Below are positions 8,875 through 16,183 of a stretch of DNA of 64,000 nucleotides, in pieces (the stretch's first letter is position 1; each line of letters opens with the position of its first letter). The DNA is taken from the NCBI RefSeq assembly GCF_000993825.1, contig NZ_CP011114.1:620001-684000 (forward strand), given 5' to 3'. The position numbers and the translations under genes were made by a program. Source of the DNA: Paenibacillus durus ATCC 35681. Lineage in GTDB: Bacteria; Bacillota; Bacilli; Paenibacillales; Paenibacillaceae. The notes beneath the pieces are model-generated. The model made no database searches and had not been told where the DNA came from. It was given only the letters and a program-made list of their open reading frames with translations.

Positions 8875-10848
8875 ATGAGAATTACGGACCTGATGATCAA
8901 ACAGACAATGATCATGGATTTGAAGGCTACAACCAAAGAGGCGGCAATTGATGAATTGATTGCCAGCCTTGCCGCAAACGGCCGGATTAACGATCCGGTG
9001 CTGTTTAAGCAAATGATTCTGAAGCGTGAAGAAGAGTCCAGCACGGGCATCGGTGGCGGAATTGCCATGCCTCACGCCAAGACGAAAGCCGTCAATGAAG
9101 CGACGGTTGTATTTGCGAAAAGCGCCGGCGGCGTGGATTTTGAATCTTTAGACGGTGAACCGGCGCATCTGTTCTTCATGATCGCCGCTCCGGAAGGCGC
9201 GGCTAATACGCATCTGCGTACGCTTGCCGCCCTGTCCCGTCTGCTGATCGACGTTGAATTCATCGACCAACTGAAGAATACCAAGACGCCGGATGACGTA
9301 ACGGCGCTCTTCGACGCCAAACAGGAGGAGCAAGAAGCGGCTAAAAAGGCGGAAGAGGAAAAAACCAAACAGGAAGAAGAAGCAAAAGCCAAGCAACCGG
9401 CCGCAAGCGGAATGATCGTTGGCAATCCAAGTAATATGGAAGCGTTTGTAGTTGCCGTTACCGCGTGTCCGACAGGCATTGCCCACACTTTCATGGCTGA
9501 AGATGCTCTTAAGAAGAAAGCCAAAGAGATGGGAATTAATATCCGCGTCGAAACCAACGGTTCTGAGGGCGCGAAGAATGTGCTAACCCCCGATGAAATC
9601 CGCCGAGCGAGCGGTGTTATCGTGGCCGCCGACAAACAGGTGGAAATGGCCCGTTTCGACGGCAAGCCAGTGCTGCAAAGACCGGTTAGCGATGGTATCC
9701 GCAAGCCGGAAGAGCTGATTAACAAAGCGGTTGCCGGCGATGCTCCGATCTACCGCAGCCAAGGCAAAGCCGCTTCGGATGCGGCGCCTGCGGGCAAGAT
9801 CAGTGTCGGCAGCAAAATCTATAAAGATTTGATGAATGGTATTTCCCATATGCTGCCTTTTGTAGTTGGCGGCGGTATTTTACTCGCAATTTCCTTCTTG
9901 TTCGAGCAGATTGCAAGTGTAGATAATCCGATCGTTAAGCTTCTGCAAACCATTGGCGGCGGTGATGGAGCGTTCCACTTCCTGATTCCGATCCTCGCCG
10001 GATTCATTGCTATGAGCATCGGCGACCGTCCTGCACTAATGCCCGGTATTGTCGGCGGCTTTATGGCAGCGAGCTCCAATGCCGGTTTCCTTGGCGGTCT
10101 TGCCGCTGGTTTCCTGGCCGGTTATGTTGTTATCGGATTGCGTAAGGTGTTTGCAGGTATACCCCAGACGCTTGACGGCCTGAAGCCGATTCTGCTATAC
10201 CCTGTATTCGGCCTTCTGATTACCGGCGCCATTATGTACTACTTGTTCGATCCATTCTTTAGCTGGATCAACACGGGCCTTATTGATGTTCTGAACAATC
10301 TTGGAACAGGCAACGCCGTTCTGCTGGGGCTTGTCCTTGGCGGCATGATGGCGATTGATATGGGCGGTCCTTTCAACAAAGCGGCTTATACCTTTGCGAT
10401 TGGCGTCTTCACCTCTACTGGTGATGGTGCAATGATGGCGGCTGTTATGGCTGGCGGCATGGTTCCTCCGCTGGCAATCGCACTGGCTACCACACTGTTC
10501 AAGAACAAATTCACGGAAGATGAACGGAAATCCGGCATAACGAACTATGTGCTCGGCTTGTCCTTCATCACCGAAGGCGCAATTCCATTTGCGGCTGCCG
10601 ACCCGATGCGTGTCCTGACCTCCTGTATTCTGGGTTCGGCCGTTGCCGGGGGATTGACCCAATTTTGGAAAATTAATATCCCGGCTCCGCATGGCGGCAT
10701 CTTCGTAGCGGCACTTGCAAACCATGCGCTGCTGTTCCTGCTGGCGGTTGCCATCGGCGCGGTTATTTCCGCTCTGGTATTTGGACTGTGGAAGAAACCG
10801 CTTGTAGAGAAGCCAGTCGAAGTGAGTGCCAAACGTTCTTTAGTCTAA
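8875..10848 (+). CDS. fruA: PTS fructose transporter subunit IIABC
   Basis: Membrane transporter that imports fructose while phosphorylating it to fructose 1-phosphate. Three fused domains can be read in order: IIA (about 1-150) with its active histidine in GGGIAMPHAKTKA; a Lys/Glu/Gln-rich linker (about 145-175); IIB with the phospho-cysteine in VTACPTGIAHTFMAEDA near residue 198; and IIC (about 320-640) with multiple membrane segments, including the GDRPALMPGIVGGFMA and GGPFNKAAYTFA loops. 657 residues, as expected for the A-B-C order. GGGAG lies nine bases before the ATG. A strong terminator follows. Confidence 0.96.
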   Translation: MRITDLMIKQTMIMDLKATTKEAAIDELIASLAANGRINDPVLFKQMILKREEESSTGIGGGIAMPHAKTKAVNEATVVFAKSAGGVDFESLDGEPAHLFFMIAAPEGAANTHLRTLAALSRLLIDVEFIDQLKNTKTPDDVTALFDAKQEEQEAAKKAEEEKTKQEEEAKAKQPAASGMIVGNPSNMEAFVVAVTACPTGIAHTFMAEDALKKKAKEMGINIRVETNGSEGAKNVLTPDEIRRASGVIVAADKQVEMARFDGKPVLQRPVSDGIRKPEELINKAVAGDAPIYRSQGKAASDAAPAGKISVGSKIYKDLMNGISHMLPFVVGGGILLAISFLFEQIASVDNPIVKLLQTIGGGDGAFHFLIPILAGFIAMSIGDRPALMPGIVGGFMAASSNAGFLGGLAAGFLAGYVVIGLRKVFAGIPQTLDGLKPILLYPVFGLLITGAIMYYLFDPFFSWINTGLIDVLNNLGTGNAVLLGLVLGGMMAIDMGGPFNKAAYTFAIGVFTSTGDGAMMAAVMAGGMVPPLAIALATTLFKNKFTEDERKSGITNYVLGLSFITEGAIPFAAADPMRVLTSCILGSAVAGGLTQFWKINIPAPHGGIFVAALANHALLFLLAVAIGAVISALVFGLWKKPLVEKPVEVSAKRSLV

Positions 10849-10887
10849 TATAGAACCAGAAAGACAATAGTTTCATAATATAAAGTA

Positions 10888-10924
10888 AAGAACGGCCCGG
10901 GCGAATCCGAGGCCGTTCTTTTGT
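10888..10924 (+). terminator. Terminator of the fructose operon
   Basis: Ten-bp perfect stem AAGAACGGCC / GGCCGTTCTT with a 13-base loop and a short T-rich tail. Confidence 0.8.
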
Positions 10925-10952
10925 GATATAAGAAAGTATAAGCTGCACGCTG
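10922..10952 (+). repeat. Part copy of a palindromic intergenic repeat
   Basis: GATATAAGAAAGTATAAGCT here matches the left arm of the longer repeats at 13911 and 15632. The rest is missing or replaced by the 3' end of the CGNR gene. Confidence 0.45.
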
Positions 10953-10959
10953 AAGCCGC

Positions 10960-11514
10960 TCACTGTTCCGCTTTCTTCCGGGCCCGGAAACGGCGGACCT
11001 TCATCAGATTGCCGCAGGCTTTATCGTCGCAGTAGCGCTTGGAACGATTGCGCGTATCGTCATAGTAGACCCAGAGACAGTCGGGATTATCGCAAATGCG
11101 AAATCGTGACTGTTCTTTTTCCGCCAGGGCAGAGGCAAAAGAAGCGGCGATCTCCGCCATCACCTGTTCCCAGTTAGCCTGCAGCGGCATCAGCGACACT
11201 TTAATTCGTCCATCATCGTCTCTTGCCGCTTGCCTCATGACGGGACCGGCCGCCATATAATGGTTCATTTTTTCCGGCAGACCGGCAGGCTCTTTGCCCT
11301 CCACTACCTCCCGGACGGTATCGAAAAGATAGCCGCGCAGCTCCTTAAGTTCATCCAATTGCTCGGAGTCCGGCATAGGCAGAGCAGGCAGTCCATGTGC
11401 GGAGAGCCAAGACTCCACCCACTGGGGATCTTCCAGACGGTCCCTGTCCTTGCTCTTGTCTCCCGTTCTCCAATCCCGCCAGTAGCTGTTTATAAAATCA
11501 TCCCACAGCATCAT
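10960..11514 (-). CDS. CGNR zinc-finger, ABATE-domain protein
   Basis: Predicted stress- or antibiotic-responsive regulator. The 184-residue protein shows the family layout: an N-terminal alpha-helical ABATE domain with FINSYWRDWRTGD and a C-terminal zinc finger, CDNPDCLWVYYDDTRNRS followed by RYCDDKACGN and a basic tail (KVRRFRARKK). Four cysteines (CxxxxC and CxxxxC) form the finger, and CGN gives the family its name. It is divergent from the DinB gene, and the shared 144-base promoter region carries repeated GTTAC half-sites. Known members are poorly characterised; the role is inferred. Confidence 0.85.
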   Translation of the reverse strand: MMLWDDFINSYWRDWRTGDKSKDRDRLEDPQWVESWLSAHGLPALPMPDSEQLDELKELRGYLFDTVREVVEGKEPAGLPEKMNHYMAAGPVMRQAARDDDGRIKVSLMPLQANWEQVMAEIAASFASALAEKEQSRFRICDNPDCLWVYYDDTRNRSKRYCDDKACGNLMKVRRFRARKKAEQ

Positions 11515-11540
11515 CGATCCTTCCTTTCCTACAGCTACAT

Positions 11541-11640
11541 TGTAACAGTTAAAAATAAGTTTTGCTAGTTACTTGTATTCTGCCTGTTTCTTATGTTACA
11601 GTTTTCTTGTAACCATTGTTATTGTTTTAGACAGTTACAA
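11541..11640. promoter_or_regulatory. Shared divergent promoter region with GTTAC half-sites
   Basis: Between the CGNR gene and dinB-like gene there are five GTTAC/GTAAC elements: TGTAAC at 11541, GTTAC at 11568, GTTACA at 11595 facing TGTAAC at 11609, and GTTACAA at 11634. The central pair forms an inverted repeat. Likely an operator array for one of the two neighbours. Confidence 0.45.
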
Positions 11641-11658
11641 CTAAGGAGGAAGCTTTAC

Positions 11659-12153
11659 ATGCAAAATAAAATTAGTGAGGTTCTGCTCCAAAACTGGGAT
11701 TATGCGATGGATCAGGAGGATTGGTCGCCGCCGCTGAAGAATGCGCTGGATGGCGTTAGCAGCGAGCAGGCACTCTGGAAGCCGCAGGGAGAAGCCGCCA
11801 ACTCGATTTGGGAGACGGTTAATCATCTGACTTATTATAAGGATCGGCTGCTGCGGAAGCTGAAGGGCCTGCCCAATCCGCCGTATTTAGAGAGCAATGA
11901 CGCTACATTTACAGTAACGGAAAGCGGTGAAGAAGCATGGGGACAGGCGGTTTCCCGTCTCAAAAAAGTCCATGCCGACCTGCGTGAGATTATTGAGGCG
12001 CTGGAGGAGGGCGCATATGATTGGGGCGGTTCGGGGCATGCTCCCGGGGAAGAAGTGATGAGCCTTATTCTGCATGATGCTTATCATACGGGACAAATTG
12101 TGCTGGTCCGCAAGCTGCAGGGCTCCTGGCCATCCAAACGAAGCTTTAATTAG
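11659..12153 (+). CDS. DinB-family protein
   Basis: Small four-helix-bundle protein of the DinB/YfiT superfamily, whose members are metal-dependent enzymes, often thiol transferases, and include damage-inducible proteins. 164 residues from ATG 11659 (MQNKISEVLLQNWDYAMDQE), which has AAGGAGG ten bases upstream; the longer frame to 11593 lacks one. Putative metal histidines are in WETVNHLTYYKDRLL (near residue 55) and LHDAYHTGQIVLVRKLQG (near 142-146), the classic spacing. Substrate unknown. Confidence 0.85.
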   Translation: MQNKISEVLLQNWDYAMDQEDWSPPLKNALDGVSSEQALWKPQGEAANSIWETVNHLTYYKDRLLRKLKGLPNPPYLESNDATFTVTESGEEAWGQAVSRLKKVHADLREIIEALEEGAYDWGGSGHAPGEEVMSLILHDAYHTGQIVLVRKLQGSWPSKRSFN

Positions 12154-12250
12154 CAAACTCCGGCTTTATCCGTAGATCACGGCATGGTTCCGTTAACAGG
12201 GTATCCAAACGGGTAATCTGTCTTATAAGCCGCACTTCCGCTTCCGCCTG

Positions 12251-12282
12251 CAGCCGGGAACAGCGGGGGCGGCTGTTTGTTT
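12251..12282 (+). terminator. Probable terminator of dinB-like gene
   Basis: CAGCCG (12251-12256) and CGGCTG (12270-12275) followed by TTTGTTT. Confidence 0.55.
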
Positions 12283-12335
12283 AAATTTGAATATCTCCGG
12301 GTAATGAAGGCTAAAAAGAAAAGGAGCGATCGATC

Positions 12336-12503
12336 ATGGACCCGCGTTACCAACACAGCAGTATGGAAGCGGAACATCTGGAGACTCCAAAGAAAGCAAA
12401 CTCCAGCCTTATCGCCTCCGCCTTTGTCGAGTATGCCGCATACTTTATTATTTTCTTGGGATTCCTGTACTTTCTGGTTATGTATCTGTTTCCTAAGTTC
12501 TGA
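12336..12503 (+). CDS. Small single-pass membrane protein, 55 residues
   Basis: Unrecognised short gene. ATG 12336 is preceded by AAGGAGCGATCG, and the reading frame encodes MDPRYQHSSMEAEHLETPKK, a soluble N-terminus, then one hydrophobic helix, FVEYAAYFIIFLGFLYFLVM, ending YLFPKF. It stands alone between two terminators. The good ribosome binding site, the coherent topology and the tidy flanks make it credible, but no function can be assigned. The overlapping longer frames on either strand have no such features. Confidence 0.65.
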   Translation: MDPRYQHSSMEAEHLETPKKANSSLIASAFVEYAAYFIIFLGFLYFLVMYLFPKF

Positions 12504-12525
12504 CTTCTTCATAAGAACAAAACAA

Positions 12526-12560
12526 AATCCATCCCTTCACGAAGGAGATGGATTCTGATT
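12526..12560. terminator. Bidirectional terminator
   Basis: AATCCATC / GATGGATT (8 bp) extended by CCTTC-ACG-GAAGG-like pairing, T- and A-rich on both sides. It sits between the convergent small membrane gene and cmpA. Confidence 0.65.
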
Positions 12561-12640
12561 AAAAAGGCATTTCTAAGGCTTGCCGGGGGGGCAAACCGGT
12601 AACGGCTATCGGACCGTGGGGCGTCGAACCAGACTCTGGC

Positions 12641-12757
12641 CTAACGCTTGACTGCGGAATCCCGGTAAAAGAACCAGCACTCGTTCAGCAGCTTGATCTG
12701 TCTCCGGTCCTTTTTGTAATAGGCTTTCATAAGCTGATGGCTGAGCCATTGCGGCAT
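12641..12757 (-). CDS. cmpA: Cortex morphogenetic protein CmpA
   Basis: Tiny sporulation protein (38 residues). In Bacillus subtilis CmpA works with SpoIVA as a checkpoint in coat and cortex assembly, promoting ClpXP degradation of SpoIVA in faulty cells. The sequence MPQWLSHQLMKAYYKKDRRQ continuing IKLLNECWFFYR keeps the family pattern (MPxWLxxQ, QIKLLNxCWxFYR). A strong AGAGGAGGG precedes the start by six bases. This is good evidence that the host forms endospores. Located between two unrelated small genes, as a single unit. Confidence 0.9.
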   Translation of the reverse strand: MPQWLSHQLMKAYYKKDRRQIKLLNECWFFYRDSAVKR

Positions 12758-12908
12758 TGGAATCCCTCCTCTGCGTGCTTGCGTAGGTTAGCATATGTGC
12801 AGAGGTAGGCAATGGTGCGCCATGAACTGAAGATGATATGAATACCGCCGCAGTCCGGAAGGTTGTTCGAGACCAGACGCCACAGGTGATTCTTCTTGCA
12901 TGCGGATC

Positions 12909-13274
12909 TTACTGAGCCCGCTCTTCTTCCTCTTCATACCACTGCTCAAGCTGCGCCTGAAGCGCCCGGATTTCCGTCAGCAGGGAGATGAGCGGATAGT
13001 TCTGTTCTTGAATGGCGGCAAAAGCCCGCTCCAGCCGATTGATATAATCAAGCCCGGACTCTAATGAATACTGCTCGCGCAGCAGCTCCAGGGAATCGCA
13101 CTCGGCCACCGCAAGCGGCAAATCGGGCACGTTCTCGGCCGTCAGCTTGTCGATCTCTTTATTCAATCTAAGATTGAGCGCGCTAAGCTGATACGCATAG
13201 TCCTCCGGCATTTCCACGAATTGAAGCTCCTGATTCTGCTGCAAAATTACATACCGCATTTTCGGCATAGTCAT
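12909..13274 (-). CDS. Conserved-looking hypothetical protein, helical
   Basis: I do not recognise the family. 121 residues, acidic, probably all alpha: after a short beta-like start (MRYVILQQNQELQFVEMPED) come helices rich in Leu, Glu and Gln, ending in an acidic QLEQWYEEEEERAQ. No signal peptide or membrane segment. GGAGGGAGA lies directly before the ATG; an alternative ATG six bases downstream (MPKMRYVIL) has better spacing. The start region abuts the divergent SprT-like gene. Confidence 0.65.
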   Translation of the reverse strand: MTMPKMRYVILQQNQELQFVEMPEDYAYQLSALNLRLNKEIDKLTAENVPDLPLAVAECDSLELLREQYSLESGLDYINRLERAFAAIQEQNYPLISLLTEIRALQAQLEQWYEEEEERAQ

Positions 13275-13387
13275 TCTCCCTCCGTCCTTGTCTTCCTTCT
13301 TGAAGTGTAGCGTATGCGCAAGTTACAATTCAAGTACAGATTGCAGCAAGCGCCCGGATGGCGCGTCAAAGAACGGAGCCGGCCAAC

Positions 13388-13885
13388 ATGATGAGCATGA
13401 CCAACGAAGAACTGCAGCGCTGGATTGAGCGGGTGTCGCGGGAAAGCTTCGGATTGCCTTTTCGCCATAAAGCGTCTTTTAACAGCAGACTGTCCTCTAC
13501 GGGCGGACGTTATTTTATGAAAACCCATAACATAGAGATTAATCCCCACCAGCTTACGGCGTACGGGCCAGAGGAAACGGAGAAAATTATCAAGCATGAG
13601 CTCTGTCACTACCATCTCCATCTGGCAAAAAGAGGGTACCGTCACCGGGACGCCGATTTTAAAGCGCTGCTCGCCCGCGTAGGAGGCAGCCGCTACTGCC
13701 GGAACCTTCCCGGAGCGAAAGCGCGGAAGCCGATGCCTTACCGCTATAAGCTCATTTGCACGCAGTGCAGCGCGGAGTACCTCCGCAAACGCAAGGTGAA
13801 TCCGCAGCGCTACCGCTGCGGGAAATGCGCCGGTCCGCTGAAGCTTACGGTGATCGAAGGGGCCGAGCCTAAAGGGAAGCGATAG
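13388..13885 (+). CDS. SprT-like zinc metalloprotease-fold protein
   Basis: SprT family (YdcK/SprT-like) protein of about 165 residues. The zinc-binding motif HELCHYHLH is near residue 75, matching HExxH. A C-terminal zinc ribbon follows, CTQCSAEYLRKRK then YRCGKCAGPL. In eukaryotes the related Spartan protease digests DNA-protein crosslinks; the bacterial role is unclear. Three closely spaced ATGs (13388, 13391, 13397) are possible; CGGAG upstream suits the first. A weak hairpin plus T-run follows at 13886-13907. Confidence 0.88.
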   Translation: MMSMTNEELQRWIERVSRESFGLPFRHKASFNSRLSSTGGRYFMKTHNIEINPHQLTAYGPEETEKIIKHELCHYHLHLAKRGYRHRDADFKALLARVGGSRYCRNLPGAKARKPMPYRYKLICTQCSAEYLRKRKVNPQRYRCGKCAGPLKLTVIEGAEPKGKR

Positions 13886-13910
13886 AGCGGGCGGTGGGCG
13901 CTTTTTTAAA

Positions 13911-14010
13911 AATATAAGAAAGTATAAGCTTCGCGCTTATCATTTGCCTTATATTTCTACGAGAAACGATACCGTCCCTAACAGGACGGCGCAGCCGTTT
14001 CTTCTTGTGG
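13911..14010. repeat. Palindromic intergenic repeat, copy A
   Basis: Two nested dyads. Left module: AATATAAG pairs with CTTATATT around an inner ATAAGC/GCTTAT. Right module: GAAACG and CGTTTC enclose CCGTCC / GGACGG. The element is nearly the same as the one at 15632-15734, sharing TTATATTTCTACGAGAAACG and ACGGCGCAGCCGTTTCTTCT. It lies between the SprT-like gene and the Lrp gene. Confidence 0.75.
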
Positions 14011-14028
14011 AATATAAACGTTCGCTGC

Positions 14029-14457
14029 CTACTTTACCTGGCCTATGGCGAGACTCACCTTATAGTTGCCGTACTTTAGCAGGCGGTCGAGCAGCGCGTT
14101 CAGCCGTTCCGGACTCTCTGTGCGCGCCCGCATCCAATAACAGCCTTCGCCGCTGACGCGGTATGCCTCTTCAATCTCCCCCTCGGATGCAACGAACTGT
14201 AGGAAGGTCTGATGGGCGCTCCCTGAATTCAGAAATACCGTGATCAAGGCATGCACGTGCAGTCCCAGCTTTTCCGGGTCCCAGCCTATCGAATAACCCG
14301 TAATTACGCCCAGCTCCCGCAGCTTGCGAATTCGCGCCCCCACAGCTTGCCCCGTCATATGAACCGCCCTGCCAATCTCTTTGTGGCTGAGTGTGGAGTC
14401 TTGTATCAGCTGCCGCAGAATGAGTAGATCGATCTCGTCTAAAAGCGTTTGGCCCAT
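14029..14457 (-). CDS. Lrp/AsnC-family transcriptional regulator
   Basis: 142-residue feast/famine regulator. N-terminal helix-turn-helix LSHKEIGRAVHMTGQAVGAR (residues 24-43) followed by IRKLRELGVITGYSIGWDPEKLGL, then a C-terminal RAM (ligand-binding) domain with EAYRVSGEGCYWMRARTES. The GVITGY linker and the E-x-x-x-V-x-G-x-x-(D/C)-Y pattern are standard. Effector unknown. Divergent from the metallo-hydrolase gene at 14589, which is a candidate target. Confidence 0.9.
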   Translation of the reverse strand: MGQTLLDEIDLLILRQLIQDSTLSHKEIGRAVHMTGQAVGARIRKLRELGVITGYSIGWDPEKLGLHVHALITVFLNSGSAHQTFLQFVASEGEIEEAYRVSGEGCYWMRARTESPERLNALLDRLLKYGNYKVSLAIGQVK

Positions 14458-14588
14458 CTTTAAGTGATTTCCTTTCCGAATGAAAATAGATTCGCTGTAT
14501 TCCTTTCATCGCATTATGTACTCCAACCCAGGAAGAAAATTATACTTAATTGTAGCAGAACTTATGGAAAAGAAGGAGTGCATCCATT

Positions 14589-15344
14589 ATGAAGCTTCAA
14601 TTAATAAGACATGCGGCGCTTTGGCTGGAGTACGGGGGTTCCGTCTTCCTGATCGATCCGATGCTCGGTGAGCCCGACGCCTATCCGCCGATTGTGAACA
14701 GCGGCAATGAACGCCGGAATCCGCTCGTTGGCCTTCCCGGCCCAGTGAACAAGTGGCTTAAACCGGACGCCGTAATTGTAACCCATTTTCACAATGACCA
14801 CTGGGACACTGCTGCGGCTAACTTGCTTTCAAAGGATATTCCGCTGTTCAGCCAGGAAGAGGACGGGAAACGGTTCAGCGCACAAGGGTTTACTGCGGTT
14901 ACTCCTATCCATGAGCAGGCGGAATTCCGCGGAGTCCGGTTAATCCGTACAGGAGGCAGACACGGTACCGGAGAGATCGGGAAGCTGATGGGACCAGTGT
15001 CCGGCTTTATACTCCAAGCGCCTGATGAGCCCGTACTTTATATCGCCGGAGATACGATCTGGTGTGAAGAGGTGCGGGAAGCGCTGGACCGGTATCAGCC
15101 GGCAGCAGTGGTCGTAAATGCGGGTGAAGCGCAGTTTGTGAGCGGAGACCCTATTACAATGAATGAACCAGATATATTAAGTCTGCGCGCGCATGCTCCC
15201 GAGACGAAAGTGGTGGCCGTCCATATGGATGCGATCAACCACTGCCATCTGACCAGGGATAAACTGCGGGAACGGCTTGAAACGAAAGGATTGCTCGGCA
15301 GGGTGCTTATTCCATCGGATGGAGAGGTTCTAGAGCTTGACTGA
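14589..15344 (+). CDS. Metallo-beta-lactamase-fold hydrolase (UlaG-like)
   Basis: 251 residues, cytoplasmic, predicted metal-dependent hydrolase. The zinc motif THFHNDHWD is near residue 64, followed by LIRTGGRHGTGEIG (third ligand) and YIAGDTIW (bridging Asp), then AVHMDAINHCHLTR near the end. The N-terminal MKLQLIRHAALWLEYGG resembles UlaG and related L-ascorbate-6-phosphate lactonase-type folds, but no ascorbate genes are nearby, so the substrate is open. Divergent from the Lrp/AsnC gene, which may control it. AAGGAG precedes the start. Confidence 0.87.
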   Translation: MKLQLIRHAALWLEYGGSVFLIDPMLGEPDAYPPIVNSGNERRNPLVGLPGPVNKWLKPDAVIVTHFHNDHWDTAAANLLSKDIPLFSQEEDGKRFSAQGFTAVTPIHEQAEFRGVRLIRTGGRHGTGEIGKLMGPVSGFILQAPDEPVLYIAGDTIWCEEVREALDRYQPAAVVVNAGEAQFVSGDPITMNEPDILSLRAHAPETKVVAVHMDAINHCHLTRDKLRERLETKGLLGRVLIPSDGEVLELD

Positions 15345-15365
15345 GGGATGAAATCATGATAAATT
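15337..15365 (+). promoter_or_regulatory. Predicted tRNA operon promoter
   Basis: TTGACT (15337-15342, inside the end of the upstream gene) and TAAATT (15360-15365) with 17-base spacing, 24 bases before tRNA-Asn. Confidence 0.5.
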
Positions 15366-15388
15366 ATTTCTTGTTCACATCAAAATGT

Positions 15389-15464
15389 TCCCTGATAGCT
15401 CAGTTGGTAGAGCACTCGACTGTTAATCGAGTTGTCACAGGTTCGAGTCCTGTTCGGGGAGCCA
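15389..15464 (+). tRNA. tRNA-Asn (GTT)
   Basis: 76 bases including the encoded CCA. Acceptor TCCCTGA pairs with TCGGGGA; anticodon loop CTGTTAA in the stem CTCGA/TCGAG gives GTT; T-loop GGTTCGAGTCC is standard. Confidence 0.97.
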
Positions 15465-15471
15465 TTTTCTT

Positions 15472-15563
15472 GGAGAGATACCCAAGTGGCTATAAGGGGA
15501 CCCTCTGCTAAGGGGTTAGACTGCGTAAGCGGTGCGAGGGTTCGAATCCCTCTCTCTCCGCCA
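15472..15563 (+). tRNA. tRNA-Ser (GCT)
   Basis: 92 bases with encoded CCA and a long variable arm (class II). Acceptor GGAGAGA/TCTCTCC; anticodon loop reads CTGCTAA, anticodon GCT. Seven bases after tRNA-Asn, so cotranscribed. Confidence 0.97.
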
Positions 15564-15607
15564 CAATTCTTCTGAATTGTGCGGTTGATTTTTACATAGA
15601 AGAGATA

Positions 15608-15631
15608 GCTCCCGTAAGGGGGCTTTTTTAC
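15608..15631 (+). terminator. Terminator of the tRNA-Asn/Ser unit
   Basis: AGCTCCC / GGGGGCT stem with a GTAA loop (one G-U pair), then six T. A 7-bp dyad ACAATTC/GAATTGT lies just upstream. Confidence 0.7.
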
Positions 15632-15734
15632 AATATAAGACTTTATAAGCTTCCCGCCTATCGTTTGGTCTTATATTTCTACGAGAAACGGGTGCCCTCC
15701 TCCTCCGAGGACGGCGCAGCCGTTTCTTCTTGTG
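15632..15734. repeat. Palindromic intergenic repeat, copy B
   Basis: Same two-module structure as copy A. Here the left arm AATATAAGAC pairs with GTCTTATATT over ten bases, whereas copy A has a different base pair at the inner end, i.e. the stem is kept while the sequence changes. The right module has GAAACGG...CCGTTTC around CCTCC/GGACGG. Confidence 0.75.
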
Positions 15735-15770
15735 TTGGGTGCATGTTAGCTTTTGGGTGCATGTTAGCTT
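15735..15770 (+). repeat. Tandem duplication of 18 bases
   Basis: TTGGGTGCATGTTAGCTT occurs twice without a gap, directly after palindromic repeat copy B. Confidence 0.9.
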
Positions 15771-16152
15771 TCGGCTTAACGGAAGAACGACGGTTGGATT
15801 TATGATCACTAATTAAAGAAATATGACGCATTAACTCTTTATTTATTTGAAGGATTGATGCATTAAAGTGAAAAATGTTATATTAAATGCTACATAATAA
15901 AGCTTTGTATTTCCTGAGGGAATAAATCCCACATATTAAATGCCTTCGGTTTTCTTTGTTTTTCACCATATTGCCCCGTTTTTCTCGATTCTCGTTACAT
16001 TATGTAACTTAAATATTACTTATTAGGTAATTTATCATAACATCGAATTTCGAATTTTCTTGGAACCCCTCAAAATTTTAGTGACGAAAAAAAGGACATA
16101 TGTTAATATAGGTAACATCATTAAAAAGAAAGAATGAAAGAGAGAAGAGGGA
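15771..16152. other. Long AT-rich region upstream of liv operon
   Basis: No coding sequence. It contains an inverted repeat GTTACA-TTA-TGTAAC at 15994-16008, the direct pair CGAATTTCGAATTTTC near 16044, and a weak promoter near 16081. This is probably the control region of the liv operon; no known riboswitch could be recognised. Confidence 0.55.
16081..16109 (+). promoter_or_regulatory. Possible liv operon promoter
   Basis: GTGACG and TAATAT with 17-base spacing; both hexamers match consensus only four of six. Confidence 0.35.
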
Positions 16153-16183
16153 ATGACAATGAAAAAGGGAAAAGGGGATGGCG

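Noticed and set aside
12177..12512. 111-codon minus-strand frame and a 93-codon plus-strand frame from 12277
   Set aside because: Both overlap the better supported 55-residue gene at 12336 and have low-complexity, non-protein-like translations.
16044..16066. CodY-like box upstream of livH
   Set aside because: AATTTTC is present but the second half of the dyad has five mismatches; not strong enough to claim.
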